Below are positions 23,496-34,863 of a stretch of 64,000 nt of DNA, piece after piece (within the stretch, counting starts at the first letter, position 1; each line of letters starts with the position of its first letter). The stretch is from positions 15,177,001 through 15,241,000 of the forward strand of contig JBBMNZ010000019.1 in NCBI GenBank assembly GCA_037954325.1. Direction: 5' to 3'. Under the pieces are notes generated by a model, which searched no databases, was not told the DNA's origin, and saw only the letters and a list, made by a program, of their open reading frames with translations. The position numbers were made by a program, and so were the translations under genes. The DNA comes from Fistularia commersonii. Lineage: Eukaryota; Chordata; Actinopteri; Syngnathiformes; Fistulariidae.

Positions 23496-24262
23496 CTTTT
23501 GGCTTTTCCCTTTAGGGGTCGCCACAGCAAATCAACCTTCTCCATCTAACCTTATTCTCTGTATCCTCCCTCTCACACCAACTATCTCCATATCCTCTCT
23601 CACGACGTCCATAAATCTTCTCTTCGGTCTTCCTCTAGACCTCCAATTCCAGCATTGGTCTACCAATATATTCACTATCCCTCCTTTGTATACGACCCAA
23701 CCATCTCAGTCTGGCTTCTCTGACCTTCTCTCCAAAAAATCTAACATGTGCTGCCCCTTTGATCGACTCATTCCGGATCCTATCCATCCTGGTCACTCCC
23801 AAAGAGAACCACAGCATCTTCATCTCTGTGACCTCCAGCTCTGCCCCCTGTCTTTTTTTATCATTGTAACTGTTTCTAGGCCATACAGCATCGCCGGTCT
23901 CCCCACTGTCTTGTACCCCTTTCCTTTCTGTCATTCTGATAGACTTCTATCTCATAGTACCCCTAACACTTTTCTCCCCCCATTCCAAACTGCTTGAACC
24001 TGTTTCTTTATCTCTTTTCCACACTCTCTGTTGCTCTGGACTGTTGACCCTAAGTATTTGACCTGAAGGTTATCTGCACCGATGGCGGTAGTTGTCAACC
24101 CGGCCCTCGACCGATCTGGTATGAGATTCTTAGGTTCAATTCTCATGTTTGGATTTGGCACAAGTTTTACACTGGATGCTCTTCCTGACGCAACCGTTTC
24201 CATTTATCTGAGCTCAGGACTGGATTGGGGTGAAGCTGACCTGTGCTCTCTGAGGCTGCATT
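23496..24262 (-). mobile_element. RTE-type LINE, 5'-truncated, 3' part
   Basis: Read on the minus strand, it ends at GGCGACCCCTAAAGGGAAAA and a T-rich flank, the usual 3' end of this LINE family. The 5' part includes GCGTCAGGAAGAGCATCCAG and TGTGCCAAATCC, also typical. The coding remnant holds the C-terminal tail of the reverse-transcriptase protein with VTEMKM, GVTRMDRIRNE, REARLRWLGRIQRRD and YIGRPMLELE. Compared with the copy at 62186-62880, the coding part carries stops and a frame break, and this copy has lost the LPGR...PKRRF segment. The clade name RTE is by recall. Confidence 0.85.
23635..23934 (-). pseudogene. RTE LINE reverse-transcriptase C-terminal fragment
   Basis: A 99-codon open frame. 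The stretch from ELEVTEMKMLWFSLGVTRMD to YIGRPMLELEV matches the plus-strand frame at 62448-62810 closely in order and residues. This region lies after the polymerase domain, so no catalytic motif is expected. A further 84 codons of the same protein, containing STVQSNRECGKEIKKQVQA, lie in another frame at 23952-24203, showing a frameshift. Confidence 0.8.
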
Positions 24263-24824
24263 AATTATATGAATAACAATATCAACAGTAATTTTGTGAT
24301 CAGTATAGTTATTATTATTGGAGGTAGTTGAAGTAGTGGTGGTAAGAAAAATGAATAATAATAATAACTATATTATTATTATGAATAATAATAATGATAA
24401 TAATAATCATGATAATATAAGAAGAACAAGACTTATAATAATAACAATAATAATAATTATAATAGTTAATTAGTAAACATAATAGTTAACATAAAACAAA
24501 ATTGTGGTCATTATTATTATTAGTTGTGATAGAGTAGTGGTTGTTGGGTTTTTATAAATAATAATGATATTAATATAATACAATTAGTTGTGGTTTCCCG
24601 GCCAACATGTCATTCCTGAGAGATGACACGTGTCAAATTTAAGTTTGTAAGCCGAGGAATCGTATCGTATTCTTCATCTTATCTGTATAACGTGACAGCC
24701 GTGTTCCTGGTACGGACAGGAAAATCAATTTGCATTCATTATTTATTTACTGCTGAAAACCACCTTGTTTCTTGGAATTCAGAAACAAAGCATTCTTTAT
24801 TTTATATAATTACTTATCTAATTT
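24263..24824. repeat. (AAT)n-rich degenerate tract and A+T-rich flank
   Basis: Interrupted AAT, ATT and GAT units between about 24300 and 24560. The remainder is unassigned. Confidence 0.7.
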
Positions 24825-24925
24825 GGCATGTTGGAGCAGTGGTCACAGCGAGAAGATCCCATGTTCCTCCCACAGTCTGAAAACGTGCTTGAGGTTCACT
24901 GGAGACCCTAAACTACGCAGATAAC
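24825..24925 (+). repeat. Dispersed repeat R1, head and middle
   Basis: GGCATGTTGGAGCAGTGGTC, AGCGAGAAGATCCCATGTTC, CTCCCACAGTCTGAAAACGT and CACTGGAGACCCTAAACTAC occur in the R1 order. Part of the middle is deleted. Confidence 0.65.
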
Positions 24926-25890
24926 TATGAAGAAAAGTAGTTGTTATATCAGGCTTGCACTGGATAGTGTAGGTATGATGACAACATTTATGGAAATAAA
25001 TAGACACCATGTTGAAATGAAACAATAATTCAGTGACATAATTGATAAGGAAATTCAAAGTATATAATTAAATTGGAATATCGTCCTGGGTGGGAAAGTG
25101 AATTATCCATCCGAGCTGTAAACACCTTCTTTTAAAAGGTGAGTGAAAGAACTTTTTTCCCCCTAAATTCCAAGTAACAGACTTGTTTTCAGCAACAAAT
25201 AAATAATGAATCCAAATTGATTTTCCATCCCGTGCCCTGCGCCGCTGTAATGGAATTCAGAAAATGAAAACAAATCCTTGTTTTCCTGTGAACTACAATA
25301 AGACATTAGTGAATTGTTTCTGTTTTTATTTTTATTTTTTATTTTTTTCACACCTGAAGCCCCAGTGTTTCTCGCCAGCCGTCAGCTGAGGGTGTTTACA
25401 CCGGATCCACAAAATTGGTCGAAATACACAAGTCCAAAATTGAATTTAGGTAGTCGAGACATGACGGAGGATCTAGACCCGGTTTGCTTTTTATTTTGTG
25501 TGTGGAGGCTAAGAAGATTGAGGTCGGTGGCTTCTTTGCTCTACTTATCCCATAATCCCTGTGCTGCATCCAGTTATTAATTATTCAGCATGTACCTCCT
25601 CCCAACCCAGCTCATAATATTTGCTCCTGGATCAGCTAATCGTTGTTTTCCCGCCACCTTCCTCACCGTGTCGCTCTTTTTTTGCCCGTCCTCCGTCTAA
25701 TTACTGGAGGCTTGTTTGCAAACACTGGGATTCTCTGTCTGCATTTGTCCATCGCCGCTGCAGACGTGTCTGTGGTTGATGTTTGACGGGAAAAAATCAG
25801 ACGGGAACGCCCTCCGTTTACACTGGGGGGTTATTTGCGACTATTTTGGGAACAGTAATCAGATTAAAAAGAGACAGGCGGAACTGTGGT
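24926..25890. other. Unassigned sequence
   Basis: Nothing recognised. The 25370-25870 part is less A+T-rich and looks single copy. Confidence 0.4.
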
Positions 25891-25975
25891 TTGTTTATTT
25901 ATTTATTTATTTGATTATTTATTTGATTATCTACTTATATTTTTATTTGGTAATTTATCTACTTATTTAACAGTA
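25891..25975 (+). repeat. (ATTT)n-type tract
   Basis: TTTATTTATTTATTT units with GATT and CTTA interruptions. Confidence 0.85.
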
Positions 25976-26094
25976 CTTGTTTTTATTTCCACCAAATGTT
26001 CACAAATAATTTAAACTAGTACCAGTACTGCTACCACAACAACTGCTTCTACAGATGATAATACTAATACTACTCCTACTGTGACTACGCCTAC

Positions 26095-26200
26095 AACTAT
26101 TATTATTATTATTATGATTACTATTACCAATAATAATCATTATAATAATCATAATAACGATCCCTGAAGGGAAAAGCTGAAAGGTGAAGGAGAAGAAAGA
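26095..26200 (+). mobile_element. (ATT)n tract and RTE LINE 3'-end stub
   Basis: After ATT/AAT-rich sequence (26095-26158) comes GATCCCTGAAGGGAAAAGCT, followed by GAAGGAGAAGAAAGA. This equals the terminal bases of the RTE copies at 23496 and 62880. Only about 40 bases of the element remain, which suits severe 5' truncation. Confidence 0.55.
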
Positions 26201-26489
26201 TAGGTGGAAAAAAGATGGCTTGTTCTGAAAACTGTTTGGGTTTTAATTTAGTTCCATTAAAAATAAATAAAACAAAAGAAATAAATCATTTAAGTATATT
26301 AATACTATATGATAATTTTATATTTTTATTTGTTTGTATTTATTTACTTTTGAATTTGATTTATATGTCTAAACATACTAATATATCAATATTAATGTAT
26401 TTATATTTATACTTGAACATTTATGATTTATATTTATACAGTATATAGATATATAAGCATATACGTACATTTAAAAATACATATATATA
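26201..26489. other. A+T-rich unassigned sequence
   Basis: Mostly ATTT and TATA words; nothing recognised. Confidence 0.4.
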
Positions 26490-26545
26490 CTTTTGAATTT
26501 ACCCAATAGTGATCAATAAAGTATTATTATCTATCTCATAAAAAT
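26490..26545 (+). mobile_element. LINE or SINE 3'-tail remnant
   Basis: GAATTTACCC, then GATCAATAAAGTATTATTAT and CTATCT. It resembles the standard teleost retroposon tail GGGGATCAATAAAGTATCTA. Confidence 0.5.
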
Positions 26546-26950
26546 ATATATGATATGTGTGTATTATCTAAAAATTGTCTAATATCCTTCAATTGTTTTA
26601 ATTGTGTACACTTTTTGGAAGGGTTATTATTATTATTATTATTAGTAGTAGTAGAAGTAGCAGTTGTAGTAGCAGTTTGTTTTGTACGAGGTTTAGCTGC
26701 TCCGAAAATGTTGAATTATTATATGAAATATAAAAAAGAAAAAACATTTTCTGAGATTTTCAAAAAATGGCCCCAGATCAGTCACAACCGCTGGGATCTT
26801 GCCAAGGCAAAGAAATATTAGCAATCAGCCCCAGAGCACTTGTGTGTGTCTCCGGAGTGTTCGTCGCCAGTACTCAGTGCATTGGTGGTTCATGAATCCA
26901 AGGCTGTCTATGAGAGTATGAATGAATGAAGCACAGAGCAAACTAACCTA
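26546..26950. other. Unassigned with a short (ATT)n/(AGT)n tract
   Basis: Trinucleotide tract at about 26625-26660. The 88-codon frame at 26555-26821 runs through it and is not supported as a gene. Confidence 0.4.
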
Positions 26951-28255
26951 GTGGAAGCATATAGACAACAAAATTCAAACCAAAACGTATGTGCAGAATG
27001 CATTTCCATTTTCAGAATGGGGCAGCATATTTTGACTCATTACAAAAATAAAATTGCATTTTCATTTTCTGGGATCAAAATTCAATGTTAGATTGGCAAT
27101 CCAAGCGGCGCAGGAGTTTTTCGAGAGGCCAACATTCTTGTTTAGGCATTAGAACATAGTACACTCAGTTGTTTACCTGCTAGCTGATCGCTAGTACCTG
27201 TTAGCAAGGCACTCCCTAACGCTGCCACGCAAAGCATACAATTACGCCACCAGTTCCTTCAGTCTACTCAACAACAGGTGGTGGGACGCCCGCCATCAGC
27301 TCCCCTTTCCACGCGTTCAGAACGTATATGTTTCTTGGCGTCAAATTGAAACACACCACGGCTGTTTGGTACAGAGAAAAGCCTAGTTTGGACAGCACTG
27401 TTGATAACGGTATCACTCAAATCTTACAGTTTGGGAACCAGACAGAACTGCAGATATTTTCTGAATCGAGTGCTGTGACAGACATGAGCAGATTATAGCT
27501 GGACTGCGCTAACAAACACGGTACGATCGCATGGGCGTCCCCTTCCAGGCTCCAACAGTTGTTGAATGTCTGAAAAAAAGTTAGCTCTGACAACAATGTT
27601 GATAGCGGTATCTGTTAGCGCAGAGGATTCAGCCCAGCTCTCTATAATCTGCTGAGGGCTGTCAAGACCATCCCATTCAAAAGCTCTCTAGAAATAAACT
27701 GGTGTTTATTTGCAGTTTATGTCTAATTGAATGCTATGTGTGACAGCTTTACGGAGTGCTATGCTAACAGGTTAGAGCGATCAGCTAACAGGTAAACAGA
27801 GTGTGTCGTGTTCTAGCGCCCAAACAAGTCGCAAAGACTTTTGGTCTCCTTTTATTTGCGCGGTAAGATTGAAAATGAAAAATCGTTATTCTTTTCCTTT
27901 TCTTTTTAATTGTTTGGATTACTTTTTAGTTATTTTAGGTATAAGTCAAAATATGCTGCTTTGTTCTAAAAAGCATGTCTGCTCATACATTTCAATTTTA
28001 AAATTTGATATTTTAATAGAAATTTGATCACAATTTGCCGAGGGATGGTTTTGAAACTTAAATCTTAGATACATTTTGCTCTGGAATTTGTATATAGTCA
28101 CAGAAAAAGCAGTGTAGAACAAGAGAAAGTGCAGTGGGGACTACTTATTAGTTATGAGTTAAATGATGCTGCTATCTTCTGAAAATGAAAGAAAGGCATT
28201 TCTGCTATTGCATTCTGCTAATGCATTTTAATCTGATATTCATGTGTTATAGTAA
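26951..28255. mobile_element. Foldback-like element with long inverted arms
   Basis: The reverse complement of about 26951-27225 aligns with about 27745-28250. Matching pieces are TTGTTTAGGCATTAGAACAT with TGTTTGGGCGCTAGAACACG (as complement), TTTACCTGCTAGCTGATCGC with TTTACCTGTTAGCTGATCGC, and TTTTGACTCAT with a GTCAAAATATGCTGC block. An inner pair (GAGCAGATTATAGCTGGACT at 27487 and, as complement, the CAGCTCTCTATAATCTGCT region near 27632) lies in the centre. The left arm lacks about 200 bases present in the right. There is no transposase frame. A one-armed relative lies at 52946-53395. I do not recognise the family. Confidence 0.65.
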
Positions 28256-28411
28256 CCCTCATGAATTTAGGACTACTATACCAAAAAATACCTAGAAAAT
28301 ATTAACCTAAAGTGGGTGCTATATGCATTAGTGTTCATTGGAGCTCCCCACCAACAAGAATCCGTCTTGTCTGGGCCAATATTAGGAAATGTACTAAACA
28401 TCTGTCTAGAC
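28256..28411. other. Unassigned spacer
   Basis: Short spacer between two repeats; nothing recognised. Confidence 0.4.
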
Positions 28412-28929
28412 CAGGGGTCAGCAACCCGGGCGTCTTTGAGCCCTCTGATGTAGCTCCCTGTGCCTTTAGAAAATAATCAACTCTAATTGAATTAAAAGGT
28501 ACTTTATTTTAGTTTGTTCATTTTTAAAATGTAATATTTTATTTGAATATTATGGCAATCTTGTAACATCTAAATAAAATGTGTTATATTTAATATTTTT
28601 GTTGCTTTAAATTACTTTTCTTTTTTCATAAATATAAGACAAACTCAAATAGACATTGAGTGTTTTGCTTAAAAGCAACCTTCAACCCAACATCTTTTTT
28701 TCAAGATGTTCAAAATGCTTTGTTGCAAAATGTTTTTGTTTCTCTACAGTTGATTGATCATTGATTTAAAAACATGACAAACTTTTAAATAGAGGTTAAA
28801 AAAACAATGTTATATGCCATATTATTTCATTTTTAATTTCAGAAGGGTTGTGTGGCTCCCGGTGTTTTCATTACTGTGGGGAAAAGGGTCTAAATGGCTC
28901 TTTGAGTGATAAAGATTGCTGACCCTCCG
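28412..28929. mobile_element. hAT-like MITE with CAGGGGTCAGCAACC ends
   Basis: The left end is CAGGGGTCAGCAACCCGGG. The right end ATTGCTGACCCTCCGG is its near complement. The inner right part (GTGGCTCCCGGTGTTTTC, AAATGGCTCTTTGAGTGAT) matches a widespread teleost hAT MITE family by recall. The interior is A+T-rich with no coding frame. The 8-base flanks are not clearly duplicated, so the exact right limit is uncertain by a few bases. Confidence 0.7.
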
Positions 28930-29155
28930 GGTTCAAGGGAGAAGCTTCACAAGGCCGAAAGGGGTTGAATAAATGACAATTGGTCGCTTTTCACATTGAA
29001 AATAACAAGAGAAGAACTTGGAAAAAGGAAAAAAAAAAGGATGAACTGCCAGATATTGTAAATTCTTGAAAAATAATTCCATTTGTCCTTTGCAAATGTA
29101 TACGTGCACAGGTTTCAGAGTACAATCAATACTTCTGAATTCTCTGCTCGGATCC
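28930..29155. other. Unassigned spacer
   Basis: Nothing recognised. Confidence 0.4.
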
Positions 29156-29381
29156 TTTTTATAATAATTAATCCTCTCTTAATCCCTCCTGGGGAAATTC
29201 ATTCTTTGCAATTAACCCATCATGGATCAACCAAGAGCAGTAGGCTGCCGTCCACCAGAGAAACAGTTAGGGCTTCAGTTTTTTGCTCAACAATATCTGA
29301 CACATGAGGAAGAGCCAGAAATCAAATCAGGAATATTCAGTTCCAAAGATGGCCGCTCTACCTCCTGCGTCACACCGCCAC
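29156..29381 (-). mobile_element. tRNA-derived SINE, family S1, copy A
   Basis: On the minus strand it begins with GTGTGACGCAGGAGGTAGAG, a polymerase III A-box-like head, and continues in the same order as copy B at 52256-52475. Shared blocks on the plus strand are CAATTAACCCATCATGGATC, GCTGCCGTCCACCAG and GACACA. The 3' tail here is CTTAATCCCTCCTGGGG read in reverse. The two copies are in opposite orientation and diverged. Confidence 0.8.
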
Positions 29382-30639
29382 AACTGTTTACCGGACTGGC
29401 GGAAGTACTTCCTGTCTTACTGATGGGTCGTGTTTGAATCGGATGTCCTCCCGCCAAAAGGTTCAATTCCTGTCTGTATCATCCACAACCTGGGGTTGGC
29501 TCTCCTTCTCCAAATGCAGACGCAGGTTCAGGTTCTTGTGAATGGATGAATGCATCAAGTGAAAAGAAATTTGAAGCTGCAAGGTGATAAAACTGCTCTT
29601 TTGGCCGAAAGTTCTCTAAATATGAAATATAGTAAGTTTCCAACATATCTGTCAGATGACAGACATCATATGGAAGACATTCTGATGATGATGAGGATGT
29701 TCATTATTTCTTAGCAGTAATATTAATGATCCTTTATTGATTATATTTGCTCCGTATAATAACAATAATAATAATGGAGAATTGTTATTGGTTTATCTAT
29801 ATCATTATTATTGTACTCTGTTCGTAGTAGCAGTAGTAGAAAATTAATAACCACTTCATATTGACTCCACACCAAGAGCCAAAGAGTTTATGTAAATCTG
29901 TTCTCACAATGTTATGTTAAGCTGTACTCACAACATTACTGCTTTGTTGACATGCCCCGAACGGCACTGCAGCCAACCTCCATGGAATGCCTCGTGTCCA
30001 GGGAAACATAGATAGTTACAAAATCCCCAACCGAATTATGCATTACAGCGTTCAAGCGTGTTCCTTTACTCAATATTTATTTATTTATGTGGTAGTTTAT
30101 GTTTAGTATAATTGTGACCCGAAAAAGTCGTAGAAACAGTATGCTGGTATTTTTAAACTGAAGATATCACAGGTATCTCATATCTAATTTAAGACTCAGT
30201 CAAAGAACTATGCCTCCAAAATCTCTTTTTTTAAATTTATTTCTAGCAAAGCCAGGGAAGGACGCTTGTAAAAGCGGCCGTAAAATGTGGTAGTTCGCCG
30301 TTTAATACTTACATAAAGGATCCGCGGCACAGTTCCACAGCAAAGTAGTACCAGAGTACGTAAATGAAGTACAAGGACGGGGCTTTACTCCCCAAGTGTG
30401 TCTCCAGATCAGTCTGAAAGTCTCCAGGGCTCAGATCCTTTCATCAGAATCCACTATAGCGTAAGACAGTGAAGAAACAGGGGGGCTATATTTTGAAATA
30501 TAAACAATTGAATCTTGAACCAAAAAAGGGTACATAAATCCATAAATGCGCTACTTCCAGCTCACCTTACCTTCCATTGGAGTATCTGCGTGGGATTCCT
30601 CAGGTCTTGGAGACCCTAACCTGCCCATATATGTAAATA
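29382..30639. other. Unassigned sequence
   Basis: Nothing firmly recognised. 29430-29480 has a GGTTCAATTCC word that could be a B box of a degraded SINE. 30230-30500 looks repeat-like but matches nothing else in the window. Confidence 0.4.
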
Positions 30640-30772
30640 AGAGAGTGAATTCTTGTATGTCTCTATATGTGGTCCTCTGATGGACCCGTCCAGGATGTAC
30701 CCTACCTGCTGCCCAATGACAGCAAGGGTAGGCTACAGCCTTCCCTGTCACCAGGAGTGCAGGATCAGCAGT
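30640..30772 (+). repeat. Dispersed repeat R1, 3' part
   Basis: GAGTGAATTCTTGTATGTCT, CTATATGTGGTCCTCTGATG, AGGATGTACCCTACCTGCTG, CCCAATGACAGCAAGGGTAG and GGCTACAG in the normal R1 order. Confidence 0.75.
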
Positions 30773-30780
30773 ATGGTTGA

Positions 30781-30902
30781 TACAACATGGCCAAAAGTTT
30801 TGAGAATGACACTTTCACAAAATCTGTTCCTCCAGGGTTTTTAGGTGTTTGCCAGATGTTTATATGGTTGTGTCATTCTCCAAACTTTTGGCCGTGACTG
30901 TA
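30781..30902. mobile_element. Tc1-type MITE, 122 bases
   Basis: Terminal inverted repeats: GGCCAAAAGTTTTGAGAATG at the left and CATTCTCCAAACTTTTGGCC at the right, with one mismatch over 20 bases. It is flanked by TA. The right end GGCCGTGACTGTA agrees with the known teleost Tc1 family whose ends read TACAGTCACGGCCAAAAG. The whole transposase is missing and only about 58 bases separate the repeats. Confidence 0.9.
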
Positions 30903-32105
30903 AATAGATGGATGAATGAATAATCCTGCAGAAGACTACTCATGCATCAGCTTCTGCACAACCCTACAGTCCAAACTTGCACCTGGCAAATATGGACTAA
31001 CATTACTTTATGCAAGTCCTCTGCCCAAAGACTCAGTCACAATCTCTTTGACCTACCAAATTAATTGGAAGATTAATCAGCTAATCTTAAATTTAAGTGA
31101 CTAATTTAATCAAGCAGCCGATGGGAACCACAGACCATTAACTCGGGGGCAGAACGTTCCAGCTCGGTCCAACCACATCCAACGGAACAAGCGCATTAAT
31201 CATAAAGGAGCAGAGCAGGAGCCTTGATACGGCGGTGCTACAGCATTCACAAAGAACCCTTGTTGACCCCTCGCACCACCGGAGTCCACGCTGGAGCGAT
31301 GTTGATTGGCCGGACTCAAGAGAGCCTTCAAAGTGTCCTTCACGTTGTAATTGTAACACGAGCGTCATTTCTTCAGCCTCCACCGGTCCTCCGTTGTGCC
31401 TCCTGCGCTAGAACCTGCACTTTGTCTCATTATCCTAAACTGCCCTCTTAAACACATGCTTGGATGAGACACAGATGCTTAGCTTTGCTTCGGCCCTTCT
31501 GATATTTATTTATTGTTTCTCACTGTATATGATCTTCATTCCCCCTTCCGAGAACGAAAAAAAAAAATTTCAAGTCACGCCTGGTGCTTGTTGTCTTTGT
31601 TTGTCCGTTGACTGACATGCAGAGACAGCCTCGCCGGCAGGCTGGAATTACATTTCATTCTTAACCGCGGCAGGGGAGAGTGGGCGGGGGCGGTCCGATG
31701 GCAAATCGGGGAGCACTTTGGCGATTCGCACGAGAAAAAAAAAAAGAAAAATAGAACAGTTAATGGAATTAGCTATGAAATGCGAATGGGGTTTTTTTTG
31801 GGTGACGGCTTTCGGCATTGGAAGCGACTCATTTTAGAAGACGGTGATGGACAAATATGGAGATATTCGGTTCAGCTTTGATGCTTGTAACGCACCATCT
31901 TTGTACGTCGGAGGGCGGGGGGATGGGGGTGGAGGATGGGGGGGGTTATGAAAGCATTCCTTGTGTTTGCTCGTCCTGTCAAGGAGCACTTGATTCCAGA
32001 GGAGAGGTGTGGGCTGAGGCTACTGGGAGGGGATTTGGTGAATTACCAGGCTGCCGCCTCAGCATCGAGTCCAGGGGATTAGAGCGAAGGACTGGGGTCC
32101 AGGAG
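30903..32105. other. Unassigned, partly single-copy-looking
   Basis: 31090-31450 and 31600-31850 have balanced composition and no repeats. G-rich around 31905-31950. No gene recognised. Confidence 0.4.
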
Positions 32106-32108
32106 ACA

Positions 32109-32180
32109 TGCGCACACACACGCACACACACACACACACAAGGAGAGGGGGATCAGTGTGTGTGTGTGTGTGTGTGTGTG
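32109..32180. repeat. (CA)n facing (TG)n, potential hairpin
   Basis: A CA tract (32111-32140, one CG interruption) is followed after about 14 bases by a (TG)n tract (32155-32180). The two can pair with each other over about 26 bases. Confidence 0.9.
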
Positions 32181-33269
32181 AAGCACTGGCCAAACACCGG
32201 CAGCCAGAACTAAGAGGTGCCGTGTCACATCGCACATGAACATCCCTCAAGGTCATCTAAAGGCTAGGGATGTATGATCCATGGCGTCTTCTCAGAGCAC
32301 TCAAATGTGCCGCCAAGCGCGTTATCTCCTACTTATCACCCTCAACGAGAGCCAGGCCGAGATGTTCTAGCCAAGCGCAATACCCAAAAATTCACAACTC
32401 CTGATTTAAGGTATGCTTCTTTTGGCCTCTACCCTCCATGTAACCCAATCCTTCATGACATCTTCTGCTACACGAGTTTCAAGCATTAATATCTTGATAT
32501 TAAGCAAAGTGTCCAATCTAGACATCAAAGGTTCGGATGATACAAACTTTGTTCTATTAAACGCAACATTTCTTCAGTGTCAAAATCGGGAAAATCCCAC
32601 ATCACAGTGAGGTGACAAAGGGCTACATGATTTTGTGTAAACACAAACACAATCATGGTATTTGCTTTCACAATTGTACCTCGTAGCTTTCTTTCCCTAT
32701 CGCACAAGTAAGGAGCAAGAGAAGACGGGTCTCAGTTGTGTGTGATGGGTCGCTGCCCGGCTCGTCGCTCAAAATATGAATCATTTTTTTAAATAGGGTC
32801 AAAACCTAAAACACCAATCTCCTGGCAGAATATGGTTGCTACTTAAAGGATCACGTTGTTTATGGGGCTCAAAGTGGTCGACCGGTCAGCTGTGACCTTT
32901 CAATCGGTCAGCAAACATTTGTTAGGAGCTGCTTTAATAAAACTTCCCTCTCAAACCCACTTGGTTGTTTTTCCAACTGTAACAGGGCGGTTTTTAAATT
33001 TGTGTGGGTCTCCTGAGGCGTATAGAATTTTAGGTGGCCCCCTTTTGCATAATAATCATGGATAGGTTCTTAAAGATAGCAACAAAGATGGAAAATATGT
33101 CACAATTTCTAATTGGAAACGGTTGAGTCATTAGGTCTTCTCTTGCGTTAAGATCAAACATGAACCAAACAAGCAAGCTGAACTGACAAGGAAACACTCA
33201 GTTAACAGCAATATAGCCAAATTTGCTCAATTGTGCCACTTTGTTTTTTTTTCCCTGATTTTTGGGTTA
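32181..33269. other. Unassigned sequence
   Basis: Nothing recognised. Confidence 0.4.
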
Positions 33270-33705
33270 CCTGGGGCTCAGAACAAGCCTCCGTGCACGA
33301 ATACACAAACAAACATACTTAAAGGCTTTCTGCATTGTGGCGTTGTAGCATAGCGGTAGTTGTGCATGCTACTCAGTGTTGTTTACATAGTTAATTGTTG
33401 TGTTCTTCTGTTAGAACACTTTTTCGTGCTTTTTTTTTTGTAAGCTAGCCTCATTATGGCTCCCAAAAAGGTTAGCAAGGGTCTTGTGCAAGAAGAGAAA
33501 GAACGCCAGAAAAACAGCAACAATTAAATTTAGCTTTAATTCTTTTACTTATTCTTGCAACAAGTAATCCCATAAAAAAAGTAACTAAAGTGTGAAGACT
33601 GGTTTTGGTGCTGGAGAACGGATCAATGCGGTTGTTACTTCCACTTTTTGATTTGTGAACAAAGTCAAAGGACAAATTAAATTCATAAGCCGAGGTTCTT
33701 CTCTA
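33270..33705 (+). mobile_element. Tigger/pogo-type deletion derivative, copy 2
   Basis: Aligns in order with the longer element at 50738-51675. Shared blocks are AACAAGCCTCCGTGCACGAA, TCAGTGTTGTTTACAT, GTAAGCTAGCCTCATTATGG, CTCCCAAAAAGGTTAGCAAG, a GGTGCTGGAG..CGG..CAATG block and AAAGGACAAATTAAATTCAT. Most of the transposase frame is deleted. The left terminus is lost or too decayed to place. Confidence 0.7.
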
Positions 33706-34863
33706 TTTTGTTGATTCGTATTCCTTCTCTGTCTTGCAGTATTCACTATACGACGTGGCTTTATATTATCTTGGTTATTTTGATCTTTCTTATTTAATTG
33801 TGTGCATTGCTTTGGTCATCCTGTGAGATTCTTATTTTCATTCGAATGTATATTTGTATGTCTCCTTTTAAGTATTTATTTATTTATCTATTAAATAATG
33901 AATTATCATCATTCTTCTTCTTATTATTATTATTTTTATTACTATCATTATTATTGTCGTTGTTGCTGTTATTATCATTCTATTCTATTATTCTAATAAT
34001 TATTATTAAAAGGGCCATAGAGCAACAGATTGAACATGCATTAGAAGAAAACCCTCCCGATTTGTTAATCAGATACTGTGCATGCTGGACCAATTTGCCC
34101 TCCAATCAGAACATCTGTCTTCGCCTTTCAGTTAAGCTAACATGTGATCCTACTCTAATTAAGTCCAGCTTTAGCCAGATTATCATGATAAATCATATTT
34201 TAGGAGTAATTGATTAACCACTCGCATCCACAAAGGACATACAATGTATTTGTTTAGCGTGCTTCACATGAGAAACAACATTAACGAATGTAGAGCAAAA
34301 GTAAGGAACATCACCTAAATTAGCACTATCTATTTTAGTTTTAAGACTGAAGTTTCATTTTTGGATCTCTGCTAGCTGTTGACCTTGTCTGTGGAGTTCT
34401 GTGCTGTCTTTTTACAACACAAACTACTTCGACTGTAACGGCGCCGGCTATCAGCTCGACTCAGTCTCGCAGCTGTATCACCATTACCTGGCAACAAGGC
34501 TTCTTCCTGTCTCCTGTGGCTGCAGTACGTTGGATAAATAACAATTCTGTAAATAAAAATAGGCAGACTTAATAGAGACTCCCTGAAGAGTTGTTGGATT
34601 AGTCCACCGTCACTTCCAGGCAGGGGTCTGGTGTTTCAGTCCTGAGGAGATTTTCACAAGAGCTTTTCAACTTCTGGTCTAATCCCAGATGTGTTTCGGC
34701 GTTACCACGCCCAGCTAAAAGTGTCATGAAGGTGGCTCCTTCGCAAAATCTGGGAAAATACGCTTTAACATGTGTGCCGGCTTGCTAGCTTCCCCTCTTT
34801 GCAGTGATCCGCGGTTCAGCCTTTCTGTGTGGAGCCTCCAGAATGTAGGGTTATTTGGGGACT
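33706..34863. other. Unassigned with (ATT)n tract
   Basis: (ATT)n-rich at about 33925-34010; the rest is unassigned. Confidence 0.45.

Noticed and set aside
28404..28937. 8-base target duplication around the CAGGGGTCAGCAACC MITE
   Set aside because: The flanks GTCTAGAC and GTTCAAGG do not agree well enough to call a duplication.
32859..33065. Short frame at 32856-33065 looking protein-like
   Set aside because: No domain, no splice sites, and length within chance expectation.
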